The notes: generated from the letters alone by a model not told the origin. A stretch of DNA of 14,396 nt from Helicobacteraceae bacterium (GCA_027061425.1 JALSUN010000284.1:1-14396), one strand, 5' to 3'. Positions 1-7,512 are shown, counted from the first letter of the stretch. Numbers and translations are program-made.

Positions 1-275
1 ATTTAAGTGATAGCTCTTATTATGCCAACTAATGCTCGTCAAAAGACAAGCTTATAATTAGCACAATAGGGCTATACGCTAGGTCGATACTACCCGAGAA
101 AGCATTAACTCAAACTAAAAAAAGAGGTGCAATCGTTATAAAAGTGATAAAAATTTGATAGGTGGGAAAAAACAGCTTGTGTTAAGTTTAAGGACAATTT
201 TACTCCTATTTAGAAAAAAATATGCCATTAAACTGAAGAAATAAGATTAATTTAATATACCAGTTTCTTAAAGAG
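1..275. other. Non-coding left end with a small hairpin and T-tract
   Basis: I see no credible gene here. A short imperfect stem-loop lies at 34-51 (GCTCGTC, AAAA loop, GACAAGC, one mismatch), flanked by CTAAT (29-33) and ATTAG (57-61), so it could fold further. It might be the terminator or leader of something beyond the left edge. On the minus strand, a weak promoter-like pair (TTGTCT at 44-49, CATAAT at 19-24, 19-base spacer) points out of the window. Downstream of the DUF2231 gene, minus-strand AAACTG and CAGTTT can pair across a wide loop and are followed by seven T (214-220), a poor terminator candidate. None of these is strong. Confidence 0.4.
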
Positions 276-761
276 TTATTCTTCGTCTTCCTCTTCAATG
301 TAGTCGTCTGGGTTTTCAAGGCAGTCTAAGCCATCTGCATGTTTATCAACACCAGCACCATATTCATAAGTCAGCTCACCACCATCTTTACCTTGGTTTA
401 GCACTGCTGCAGTAGCACCTAAAAGTAAAACGATGGCTACCGCTTCTACAACGAACTTGCTAAGTTTACAACCTACCAGTTTGATGAGAGCGATAATACC
501 AAATGCTATTGCCAAATAAAGGCCTAGTGCTTTATGCTCTAAAAGTTCACGTTGACCTTCATCACTTAAAAGCGGATAGGCATCCGGACCTGCCTGAGAA
601 CCAGTGTACCATGCAGCGATGACACCAAGTGCTGCAAAGAGCATAACACGAGAAGAGATCTTGGACATCCCCTCACTGCGGGTAAAAAGATAGATCAGTC
701 CAAAGACTGAAGCCACTATAGGTAAGACGATCGCAAAATGCGCTGTTGCTGGGTGTAACAT
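276..761 (-). CDS. DUF2231-family four-helix membrane protein
   Basis: A 161-residue integral membrane protein. The N-terminus carries the HPATAHFAI motif (His3, His8) typical of DUF2231 proteins, and residues about 124-138 carry the family's GGELTYEYGAGV signature. Four hydrophobic helices are visible at about 5-26, 36-55, 80-97 and 103-120, followed by an acidic tail (IEEEDEE). The start is supported by AGGAG six bases upstream (minus strand, 768-772) and by a good promoter further up. DUF2231 proteins are generally uncharacterised; conserved His in membrane helices suggests possible haem or metal contact, but that is inference. It appears to be a single-gene unit, with a hairpin separating it from the lipoprotein gene upstream. 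Family assignment is fairly secure; function is unknown. Confidence 0.8.
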   Translation of the reverse strand: MLHPATAHFAIVLPIVASVFGLIYLFTRSEGMSKISSRVMLFAALGVIAAWYTGSQAGPDAYPLLSDEGQRELLEHKALGLYLAIAFGIIALIKLVGCKLSKFVVEAVAIVLLLGATAAVLNQGKDGGELTYEYGAGVDKHADGLDCLENPDDYIEEEDEE

Positions 762-802
762 AACTTTCTCCTGTACGTTGTACGTAATTTCAAATTGCTG
801 GT

Positions 803-831
803 ATCATACAATAATCTTATATGTTATGCAA
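803..831 (-). promoter_or_regulatory. Sigma-70-type promoter of the DUF2231 gene
   Basis: On the minus strand, TTGCAT (826-831) and TATGAT (803-808) are separated by exactly 17 bases, ahead of the ATG at 761. The leader between them and the ribosome binding site holds two TACGT copies (774-778 and 781-785). These may be chance or a small operator. Confidence 0.6.
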
Positions 832-881
832 GTTTTAAAAGTTTGTATTATAGGGAATAAGAGTAATTTTTTATTAGCTTG

Positions 882-905
882 ACGGTAGATAGAGCTATCT
901 ACCGT
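882..905. terminator. Perfect 11-bp inverted repeat between two minus-strand genes
   Basis: ACGGTAGATAG (882-892) pairs perfectly with CTATCTACCGT (895-905) around a 2-base centre, so the real loop is probably four bases. It lies 18 bases past the stop of the lipoprotein gene at 924. No clear U-tract follows on either strand, so it is either a weak intrinsic terminator, an RNA-stabilising 3' hairpin or a protein-binding palindrome. The terminator reading is inferred from position. Confidence 0.45.
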
Positions 906-923
906 AATTATCTATTGTCGAAC

Positions 924-1502
924 TTACTGTTTTGTTGAATAATCTGTGTTCAATGCATCTGGATAACCATCACTACCTATTTGCTCCTCGTCTCCCATAT
1001 ACAATTTTGTTTTATTATCTATAAAGTAAATATCTTTGGTCGTCTTTTTTTCTTGTATACATGTATCTTTATAATCCGTACACTCTGTAACATCTTTTGC
1101 TTTATTGATACTCCAATGACCACCACAAAGACCAGTTGCATTAGCCTGATTAACTTTATTTTGCTCAATGATCGTAGCATTTTGAATACACGTTGTCGCT
1201 CTTCTTGTCATCTTAGTTGTGTTTTTATCATTAGGCTGTACTATTTTATATCCCTCATCAGTAAAACTTCCATGTAATGATAGATTAATGGTTACATTGT
1301 CTTCTGACTCTGTATAAGCTACATCAAACGTATGACCTGTAAATTTTATAGTGCTTTCATTGTCCTTCCAGGTACCTTCTAAAGCTGTTTTATCACCTGT
1401 GCCAGTAGACCCATCTGAACTTGTACTATCATCTTTACTACATCCACTAAAAGACAACATACTTAAAACACTCAACAATACCAAACTAGATTTAAATACC
1501 AT
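924..1502 (-). CDS. Small lipoprotein, lipocalin-like motif, unknown function
   Basis: A 192-residue predicted lipoprotein. The frame is open further upstream, to an ATG at 1607, but the start at 1502 is preferred. It gives a proper signal peptide (MVFKSS, then a Leu/Ser-rich hydrophobic stretch), ending in the lipobox-like FSGC with the lipidated Cys near residue 21. It also has an AAAGGA ribosome site just upstream. A short Ser/Gly/Thr/Asp linker follows. The mature part begins ALEGTWKDN, the GxW-type opening seen in lipocalin-like domains, then alternating beta-like stretches. Several Cys in the second half (TTCIQ, GLCGG, VTECTDYKDTC) suggest disulfides, consistent with export. I do not recognise the specific family. 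It is flanked by a candidate terminator hairpin and the AmrS relic and is not in an operon. Confidence 0.65.
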   Translation of the reverse strand: MVFKSSLVLLSVLSMLSFSGCSKDDSTSSDGSTGTGDKTALEGTWKDNESTIKFTGHTFDVAYTESEDNVTINLSLHGSFTDEGYKIVQPNDKNTTKMTRRATTCIQNATIIEQNKVNQANATGLCGGHWSINKAKDVTECTDYKDTCIQEKKTTKDIYFIDNKTKLYMGDEEQIGSDGYPDALNTDYSTKQ

Positions 1503-1536
1503 GATCGATCCTTTATTACCATCTTTATATAGTAAT

Positions 1537-1580
1537 ATTATACTCGGATATTTATAAATTAATATTGAACTGCAATTATA
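1537..1580 (-). promoter_or_regulatory. Tandem -10 boxes upstream of the lipoprotein gene
   Basis: Two exact TATAAT hexamers occur on the minus strand, at 1537-1542 and 1575-1580, both oriented toward the ATG at 1502. Neither has a good -35 box at 17 bases, which is common for Campylobacterota housekeeping promoters. The region between the lipoprotein gene and the AmrS relic is only 117 bases and holds nothing else that I see. Confidence 0.5.
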
Positions 1581-1619
1581 CGCTCGTATTGTCGACAGTG
1601 AACTCAAAAATTGCTAATC

Positions 1620-1967
1620 TCACACCCCTTCAAGTTGGTAACCACAATAGTGACAGCGTCCCTCTGCATCAAGCATTTTCCTCACATACTGACCAATATG
1701 CCCACCACGGTCGATCACCCGTTCGTGACAAGTTGGGCAGTAGGTAGACGTATGATCTTCGTCGTCAATATTACCAACATAAACATACTTTAGCCCCTCC
1801 TCCTGTGCAATCTTATAGGCCCTTCTCAAGGTAGTACCCGGAGTCCGTTCAACATCGGTCATCTTGTAGGTCGGATGAAAGGCCAAGAGGTGCCAGGGGA
1901 TAGATGTATCGAGGTTGGCACCACATATCTCTTCATAAAAGGTATTACTAAAGGCCTTGATATCGAT
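1620..1967 (-). pseudogene. amrS: AmrS (AmmeMemoRadiSam radical SAM enzyme), decayed C-terminal remnant
   Basis: The readable part matches the C-terminal third of AmmeMemoRadiSam-system radical SAM proteins. It has a DIKAFS...FYEEICGANL segment, then IPWHLLAFHPTYKMTD, ERTP..TLRRAY, GLKYVYVGN and a terminal four-Cys zinc-knuckle-like pair (YCPTC and CHYC), ending GYQLEGV. Intact members are much longer. They have an N-terminal CxxxCxxC cluster-binding motif, absent here; the open frame upstream of about 1967 is not family-like. In addition, in family members about 50-60 residues normally separate CGA.L from the IPWH block. Here they are fused at about position 1910, implying an internal in-frame deletion. 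No start or ribosome site fits. The rest is well conserved, so decay may be recent. An unrelated small zinc-knuckle protein is possible but less likely. Confidence 0.75.
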
Positions 1968-2145
1968 ATAAGTTATCTGTTTTACGATGAGTATAAAGAT
2001 GAAAGTTGCAAAGAGACTTCGGAGTTTTAGAGTTAAAAAGCCACTATTACAACTAAAATCTGTACTCACACAAGAGAGTGTATTGTTTCAAGAGATACCC
2101 ACCTGCGCAAAAAAGATGTTAGAGATACTACAACCATCATATGCA

Positions 2146-2175
2146 GTGACACTCTTCATCTTTTGCACCCATAAT
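2146..2175 (+). promoter_or_regulatory. Candidate promoter of the ankyrin-lipoprotein operon
   Basis: GTGACA (2146-2151) and CATAAT (2170-2175), each one mismatch from consensus, are 18 bases apart. Transcription would begin near 2182, leaving a leader of only about 9 bases before the ATG at 2191, where no Shine-Dalgarno sequence is visible. The remaining sequence between the AmrS relic and this site contains nothing I recognise. Confidence 0.45.
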
Positions 2176-2190
2176 CTTGTTTATGTTAGT

Positions 2191-3837
2191 ATGGCATTTA
2201 ATTTATTTTCACAAGGTATTCTCATTATATTTAAAATCTTTGTACCCCTATTTATTGCTTTTGGTTTTATGGCTTGTAGTGTTTCAGCACCACAACCCAC
2301 ACTCCTTCCAGAACAGGCACTTATGTTAAAACATCTTCAAGAGGACAATGTCAGTGAGGCAGAATACCGCAAACAGGCACCTCTAATACTTGTACAAAAC
2401 AACCCACAAGAGCTCAAGCTACTCAGTAAGTATCCTAGCTTTTCGCAAGTCGTTCTTGATACTTTTCAGACGCAACTTCAAAAAAGCACCGAACCTCAAA
2501 CCCTTACAAACACCCTACGTCTCATGGACACCTACAAGGTGGGGAGTTTTGAAAAGTATGCGCTACTTGGGCGTATCAACAATTTTGAGAACTTTAAAAC
2601 GCTAGTACGTTACTACAACCAAGACACTTTTTTGCAAGATGAAAGAAGCTATCCACTGCTATTGACTTTAATCTATCAACATAAGGATGCCCACCTTGCC
2701 TTTCTCATCCAAGAAGGTGTTTCGCTGAAGTATGTACCTAATGATCAGAACAGCTCTCTCATCTATAGTGCCACTCAAGATGGCACCTTAGAGAGCTTGA
2801 AACTTCTTTTAGCCCAACCTGACGTCGAAGTAGATGTTGTCTCTTCAGAGGGTCTTGATGCTCTACACTATGCCATAGCACATAACAAGGCTGAAAAGCT
2901 AAAACTGCTCATCTCTCACTACCCAGACCTTAGCACAGAAGAGATATTGGTCTATAGTTTCAGACACTTCCATGATGAGACCGTCGCATTCTTATTACGC
3001 TATTTTAAAGAAAGCACCCCTTATATAGATAAGTATGACCTGCTCTCCTTCGCTGCAAAAAAAGGTCATTTAGAGATCTTGAAATCGCTAAGTGCCATGG
3101 GTTACGACCTCAACCATCTCGACAGAACAGACACAACCGCCATCTATGCAGCCGTCAAGTACAGACAGGTTGAGTCGGCCACTTTTTTAATGGAGCATAA
3201 TGTCTCTTTGGATCCTGAATTGACAGGGGGTCTCATCTACGTTTATGCCTTTGACAATCAATACGCGAGGCGGAGTCAAGCCATACATGAGAGAGAGAAC
3301 ACTATTGTCAAGCGGCTTATAGCTCATGGCTATAGCCCTAACCTCCTCTATGGCGACAACTACACCAGTGCATTGACAGAGACCCTGATAGAGAGACGTT
3401 ATCCACTTTTTGAGACCTTACTCACTTCGGGTGCTACTGTTAGAGAGATAGACATCGCTGCCGCACTCTCACGAAACGTAGACAAAAAGCATATTGTCAT
3501 GGCCATTAATGCCTTTAAAAGTGAAAATATCACCAACAAAAGTAACCCCTTGCTTAATGCCATAGAGTACAAAGATGAAGAGATCATCAAGATGCTCATA
3601 GACAAAGGCTTTGACATGTTAGGTTATTACGAATGTGAGCATCAGATTCCCCTCCATAGCATTGCACTAGAGACCTCTATTCCACTCACAGAGTATGCGC
3701 TTGAGCATATAGGCTGTCAAGATCCAAAAGCGACTGCTGTTCTTAGTGATCTTAGGCTCTCTGCACAACAAAAGAGTCAGCATGAATTGGTTGGATTACT
3801 CGACAAAAAAATCTTACAATTAAAAGCCTGTCAGTAG
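2191..3837 (+). CDS. Ankyrin-repeat lipoprotein, first gene of an unknown three-gene operon
   Basis: The frame is open from 1987, but the ATG at 2191 is preferred (548 residues) because it opens a signal peptide: a hydrophobic stretch from about residue 9, then FMAC with Cys29 as the likely lipidated residue. Sequence before 2191 is antisense to the AmrS relic or intergenic in character. The mature protein is predicted periplasmic or outer-membrane-anchored. Residues about 153-480 contain divergent ankyrin-type helix pairs, such as SSLIYSATQDGTLESLKLLL, LDALHYAIAHNKAEKLKLLI, LLSFAAKKGHLEILKSL and LLNAIEYKDEEIIKMLIDKG. The part before them (about 30-150) is helical and unassigned. Ankyrin repeats bind protein partners, so the downstream gene products are natural candidates (inference). 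The stop codon directly abuts the next ATG, indicating co-transcription. The family beyond the repeats is unknown. Confidence 0.75.
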   Translation: MAFNLFSQGILIIFKIFVPLFIAFGFMACSVSAPQPTLLPEQALMLKHLQEDNVSEAEYRKQAPLILVQNNPQELKLLSKYPSFSQVVLDTFQTQLQKSTEPQTLTNTLRLMDTYKVGSFEKYALLGRINNFENFKTLVRYYNQDTFLQDERSYPLLLTLIYQHKDAHLAFLIQEGVSLKYVPNDQNSSLIYSATQDGTLESLKLLLAQPDVEVDVVSSEGLDALHYAIAHNKAEKLKLLISHYPDLSTEEILVYSFRHFHDETVAFLLRYFKESTPYIDKYDLLSFAAKKGHLEILKSLSAMGYDLNHLDRTDTTAIYAAVKYRQVESATFLMEHNVSLDPELTGGLIYVYAFDNQYARRSQAIHERENTIVKRLIAHGYSPNLLYGDNYTSALTETLIERRYPLFETLLTSGATVREIDIAAALSRNVDKKHIVMAINAFKSENITNKSNPLLNAIEYKDEEIIKMLIDKGFDMLGYYECEHQIPLHSIALETSIPLTEYALEHIGCQDPKATAVLSDLRLSAQQKSQHELVGLLDKKILQLKACQ

Positions 3838-5568
3838 ATGGTCTGGGTAAAAAGATCTCTACTGATACTGTATATCACCACAACATTCCTTCAGGCACAC
3901 CCCTTTACAAAAATAGTACAAAGTCCATCTCAAAATACCATTGCTGATGTCAACATCCCGCTGACACTTACAGCATCTAAGAGTTTTGCTAAAGCACATC
4001 ATCTTAACTTCACAGTAACAGAGGAAAAAGCTTCCCAAAGTGGTTCAGCATGTGCCCACTCTCCTGCCTGTATATTAGTGCTCCCTTTTATCTTAGTAGA
4101 CATGATGACACAGGAAAATCCGTATTATATGAAAGTCACCATGAGCGAGAAGGATAAACCTCTCTTTATAGGTGCCTATGATCTTCAAAGCGAGAAGCTC
4201 ATCTGGGGAAGCATCAGACAAAAAGATCTCTTAATGACTTACGATCTACTCTATCTCCCACAACTACAGAAAAAGTACCTTAAAAACCGATCTGCAAGAG
4301 TCTTTGATCAGGAGCTTCTCAAACAGTACCAAAAACGTTACAAACAACTTAATAGCCCTCAAAAAAAAGAGGCTTTAATAATGGAGTACTTTAGACTCAC
4401 ACACAAACTACAGCCCTTAATGAAAGAAGTTTTTGAGTCACCTGCTTATGATGATACGCTCAAAGCAGAGCTGGTGCTACATCTGTGCAGAAAGTATAAA
4501 GAGAGTCAAGATCGCGCACTCTATTTCAACGTACTAAAACAGAACACATCTCTGCAGGTAGATAAGGCACTCTTTACCTGCATCAAAGAGCTGCATAGTG
4601 TAGGAGAGATACAGACATCTACCGTACGTCATCAGGTAGAGAGACTCTGTAAAACTGATGTAGAGGATTATGAAGAGCATTTTGAAACATTGAGCACACT
4701 GTTTCAACTACTAAACGGAGAGAACCTAAGTGCACCAGAACACAGATCACAAGGTTTTTTCGATGACGATGCCATAGCAAAGCAGTCTTGGGCAGCTCAA
4801 GCCATCCGTAATGCGCACTGTGTAGATGACTCCTGGAGACTTCTTACAAACAGTATGTTAGCACAACCTGTGGAGACTCAAAAACTTTTCACACTCTCTA
4901 AACGCTCCAAAAATGTTGAACGTCTGCTCACTTACAACCTCATACAAGATCAGACAAGCTATAAAACTTTTATGTTTAAGCTACTCAATGAGAGCGACCA
5001 GGATCCGATCTCACTCCTCGATCTGCTCTATAAGAGAAACATACCATACTACAGTGATAAAGAGATTGCCACACTCCTACAACTCTACTACTCTGACAAC
5101 TATCCGTACAAAGAGTCTCTAACATCTGTGGAAGATCTTGACTATCGTAAACGTGCCTATATCTTGGCTATTCTCTCTCATACAGAAGGTGTGCAGAAAA
5201 AGCCACACATTGAAACACTTAAGAAGAGAGCGATGCGCACCCCTAGTGACTACCTCCCCTTCTACTTCTTGGGAGATAAAAGTTATCTTGATCAGGTTTT
5301 GAAAGGGTTGAGACATTTTGAGATACAAAGTCGCTATAACTACACTATGTCACCCCACCCTGTTGATGTCAGTATAGGACAATCCTTGCTTCGTGACCCT
5401 GCAGAACCTTCACTCATCTTATACACACTCTATCTCTATGGCTTTTCAGATGATGAGAGGAAAAAAATGCACCAGAGTGTTGTAAAGAAGCAGGTCTCAA
5501 AAACTGACAAGGCCTTAGAGTATTTAGATCAAAAGAGCAGTCAATATTTGGATAAATGGAGAGAGTAA
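3838..5568 (+). CDS. Large exported protein of unknown family
   Basis: A 576-residue protein whose ATG follows the previous stop with no gap. The N-terminus is a Sec signal: Lys/Arg at residues 5-6, a hydrophobic core, and a likely cut after FLQA near residue 20, leaving a mature start at HPFTK. A short segment at about 70-90 (SACAHSPACILVLPFILVDM) carries two Cys six residues apart and is hydrophobic enough to be a buried strand or loop. The rest is charged and mostly helical, rich in Tyr, Leu, Lys and Gln, reminiscent of helical-repeat scaffolds, but I recognise no domain or catalytic motif. Position between an ankyrin lipoprotein and a membrane protein suggests a shared envelope complex; this is inference. 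The tail overlaps the next start. Confidence 0.7.
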   Translation: MVWVKRSLLILYITTTFLQAHPFTKIVQSPSQNTIADVNIPLTLTASKSFAKAHHLNFTVTEEKASQSGSACAHSPACILVLPFILVDMMTQENPYYMKVTMSEKDKPLFIGAYDLQSEKLIWGSIRQKDLLMTYDLLYLPQLQKKYLKNRSARVFDQELLKQYQKRYKQLNSPQKKEALIMEYFRLTHKLQPLMKEVFESPAYDDTLKAELVLHLCRKYKESQDRALYFNVLKQNTSLQVDKALFTCIKELHSVGEIQTSTVRHQVERLCKTDVEDYEEHFETLSTLFQLLNGENLSAPEHRSQGFFDDDAIAKQSWAAQAIRNAHCVDDSWRLLTNSMLAQPVETQKLFTLSKRSKNVERLLTYNLIQDQTSYKTFMFKLLNESDQDPISLLDLLYKRNIPYYSDKEIATLLQLYYSDNYPYKESLTSVEDLDYRKRAYILAILSHTEGVQKKPHIETLKKRAMRTPSDYLPFYFLGDKSYLDQVLKGLRHFEIQSRYNYTMSPHPVDVSIGQSLLRDPAEPSLILYTLYLYGFSDDERKKMHQSVVKKQVSKTDKALEYLDQKSSQYLDKWRE

Positions 5569-6059
5569 TGTCAACAAAAACAGTCAAACAATCATGGTAC
5601 TCAAAACCGTGGTATTGGACACTTCTAAAAGCCACCATGCTTATTTTCACTATCATCATAGCCTATGATCTGCTTATTAATGTTTTAGCCTATATACAAC
5701 CGGTAGATCCCCAGCAAGAAGTGATCTACAAAGAGCCTTTAGGACTTTTTGCCCCTATTTTTTACGGATTTGAAAAAAGTTTCGAGTTCTTGAAACCCTT
5801 TTTTCATTTTCTCTTTTTGCTGTTTATCCTAGTGGAAGGTCTTTTTCTGTTTCTGATAGGAGGATTAAGTCTCTTGGTGGTCTATGAGTTACGTTGGGCA
5901 CCCATGTTTGTTTTTTTACTTGCAGGGATCTGGTTTTTGCTTCTGCTTGAAAGTGAAAACAGTGATATGATTTTAATCATGCTCTCACTTTTCACTGTCT
6001 TGCTCTCACTCTTTATACTCTTTAAAACCTATAAGCACGAAAAAGTGCCTAAAGTCTAA
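5568..6059 (+). CDS. Four-helix inner-membrane protein of unknown function
   Basis: The frame also has an ATG at 5556, but the one at 5568 is favoured. It overlaps the preceding stop by one base (TAATG) and has GGAGAGAG just upstream, giving 163 residues. Hydrophobic helices are visible at about 14-36, a long Phe/Leu-rich stretch at about 72-103 that may hold one or two passes, then about 106-124 and 130-149. A loop between the first two (QPVDPQQEVIYKEP) would be periplasmic if the basic N-terminus is inside. No motif is recognised. It closes the three-gene plus-strand operon, and its stop lies only 4 bases from the convergent outer-membrane gene, leaving no room for a conventional terminator outside coding sequence. 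Confidence 0.65.
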   Translation: MSTKTVKQSWYSKPWYWTLLKATMLIFTIIIAYDLLINVLAYIQPVDPQQEVIYKEPLGLFAPIFYGFEKSFEFLKPFFHFLFLLFILVEGLFLFLIGGLSLLVVYELRWAPMFVFLLAGIWFLLLLESENSDMILIMLSLFTVLLSLFILFKTYKHEKVPKV

Positions 6060-6063
6060 AGCG

Positions 6064-6711
6064 TTATTGAATCCAGAACTGATAGCTTAGACCAGCAACT
6101 GCAACACCACCAGAGACACCCTTGTTCTTAACCTTTACCGTACCACTGCCATCAGCTAAAGGGGCATAGTAAGTACTGTTGTCTGCTACACGGTACTTAT
6201 ATTGAACAAAGTACCCAAATCCTCCAACAACTTCACCGGCAACACCCGCAACACCATGAAAGGTCGCACGAATGTTTTGGCTGTCAACAGCTTTACCATT
6301 GTCATCAAAGTCTTGAAAGTTAATACCCATACCCATTCCTAGATAAGGTTTGACATACTGTGTCAGTTTATAATAAAGTGAAAGCGTTGTCTCCGCTCCA
6401 AAGTTACTCATGTCAGCACGATAATTATTCGCACCATAATAGTTGGCACGACCATGACTGTAAAGTGTCATCTCCTGACGTGTTCCAAAACTAAAATCTT
6501 TAACACGTTCTTCACCACCAAAAGAGAGGGTATACCCACCTTTTCGAGTATATCCTCTTCTTGTATCTCCGGAACCTGTAGTGTCATCTTTTCCACCACT
6601 CACATCAAAACCTATCTTCATATAGCCGTCATATTCTCTCGTCCTGTTATCTGCAGCACTCAGTGAAAGTGTTGAAGCGACCAGTAGTGTTGTTATCAAA
6701 ATATTTTTCAT
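6064..6711 (-). CDS. Outer-membrane beta-barrel protein (porin-like)
   Basis: A 215-residue protein with a clean Sec signal (MKNILITTLLVASTLSLSAA, cut before DNR). The mature part is a series of alternating amphipathic strands separated by Gly/Asp/Asn-rich turns, for example GYMKIGFDVSGG, GYTLSFGGEER, ETTLSLYYKLTQYVKPYLGMGMGI and GVAVAGLSYQF. This pattern, with many Tyr and Gly, fits a small eight-stranded-type barrel such as the OmpW/OmpA-barrel or Opa-like superfamily. I cannot say which. The last residues are FWIQ, so the final aromatic is not quite terminal. An AGGAGA ribosome site lies just before the ATG and a TATAAT box is upstream, so it has its own transcription unit after pssA. Ligand or role is unknown. 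Confidence 0.75.
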   Translation of the reverse strand: MKNILITTLLVASTLSLSAADNRTREYDGYMKIGFDVSGGKDDTTGSGDTRRGYTRKGGYTLSFGGEERVKDFSFGTRQEMTLYSHGRANYYGANNYRADMSNFGAETTLSLYYKLTQYVKPYLGMGMGINFQDFDDNGKAVDSQNIRATFHGVAGVAGEVVGGFGYFVQYKYRVADNSTYYAPLADGSGTVKVKNKGVSGGVAVAGLSYQFWIQ

Positions 6712-6733
6712 ATTATCTCCTATAAATTTGGTA

Positions 6734-6739
6734 ATTATA
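6734..6739 (-). promoter_or_regulatory. -10 box of the beta-barrel gene
   Basis: TATAAT on the minus strand lies 22 bases upstream of the ATG at 6711, in the 78-base gap after pssA. The -35 region (about 6757-6762) is poor. A run of eight T on the minus strand lies at about 6765-6772. It follows pssA but has no clear hairpin before it, so I do not call a terminator. Confidence 0.5.
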
Positions 6740-6789
6740 GCGCCACAAAGGACGTTATATTCTTAAAAAAAAGATGTTATTTGTAGAGA

Positions 6790-7512
6790 TTATTTAAGGA
6801 GTTTAGAACGCTTTGAGAGATGTACAAGAGAGAGAATGGGACCATAAAGAATGTACAGTACAAAGAATGTAGCAAAGCTTTCTACAGGATAGAGAAAAAA
6901 GAGCATCGAGAGTGCTACTATAACTACAAAAGCACGACGCATATGTTTTTTATCCATATCCACTTTCTTGAAACTTGGATAGCGAATATTACTCACCATT
7001 AAAACAGCCACAGTAAGCGCACTGATCAATATAACGATCTTATAGTCATCAAGTACAGGATATTTTTCGTACAAAAGTACTAAAACAGAGACGAATACTG
7101 CTGCAGTAGGGATAGGCACGCCTATAAAAACAGAAGGCTCGCTCTCACCTGTCATCACATTAAAACGGGCCAGGCGAATACCGCCAAATATAACGAACAG
7201 TGCACTTGTCATAATGCCAAAACGTCCAAAATCAACACCCGCATAGAGATAGATAAGCATCGCAGGAGCAGCACCAAAAGCAACGATGTCAGCAAGAGAG
7301 TCAAACTCTACACCAAACTGACTACAAGTGTTGGTCATCCGGGCTACACGGCCATCAAGACCATCAAATATCAGTGAAAGCAACACCATCCATGCTGCCA
7401 ACACAAAGTTTCCTTCAACGGCAGATATGATGCTATAGATACCGGCAAATATACTTGATGCGGTAAAAAAATTGGGAAGAAGGTAGGCGAGTTGGTTGGG
7501 TTGCTTGTTCAT
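6790..7512 (-). CDS. pssA: CDP-diacylglycerol--serine O-phosphatidyltransferase
   Basis: PssA makes phosphatidylserine and CMP from CDP-diacylglycerol and serine in the inner membrane, the first committed step to phosphatidylethanolamine. The 240-residue protein has the complete CDP-alcohol phosphatidyltransferase signature DG-x2-AR-x8-G-x3-D-x3-D, with D53, G54, A57, R58, G67, D71 and D75. It begins with the LLPNFFTASSIFAGI segment typical of the membrane-type (Bacillus-like) PssA, and several helices follow. Length is normal for that class. Its start overlaps the stop of the decarboxylase-like gene by one base (TAATG), which implies translational coupling. It is the last gene of the seven-gene operon, and pairing with a decarboxylase homologue is the usual arrangement. 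High confidence. Confidence 0.93.
   Translation of the reverse strand: MNKQPNQLAYLLPNFFTASSIFAGIYSIISAVEGNFVLAAWMVLLSLIFDGLDGRVARMTNTCSQFGVEFDSLADIVAFGAAPAMLIYLYAGVDFGRFGIMTSALFVIFGGIRLARFNVMTGESEPSVFIGVPIPTAAVFVSVLVLLYEKYPVLDDYKIVILISALTVAVLMVSNIRYPSFKKVDMDKKHMRRAFVVIVALSMLFFLYPVESFATFFVLYILYGPILSLVHLSKRSKLLK

Noticed and set aside
69..95. GGGCTATACGCT...TACCC stretch resembling a piece of a tRNA
   Set aside because: No acceptor stem, anticodon arm or T-loop consensus can be built around it.
1503..1607. 35-residue upstream extension of the small lipoprotein
   Set aside because: It precedes a complete signal peptide with its own AAAGGA ribosome site and covers two TATAAT boxes.
1963..2030. 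Plus-strand reading ending LFYDEYKDESCKETSEF before a TAG, possibly a gene tail
   Set aside because: Plausible-looking but short, with no start and no recognised match, and its first part is antisense to the AmrS remnant. It is not enough to call a gene fragment.
1987..2190. N-terminal extension of the ankyrin lipoprotein (68 more residues in frame)
   Set aside because: It would bury the signal peptide and lipobox in mid-protein, and part of it is antisense to the AmrS relic region. The start at 2191 is more credible.
6760..6789. T-tract after pssA as an intrinsic terminator
   Set aside because: The run of T is present but I find no convincing stem immediately upstream.
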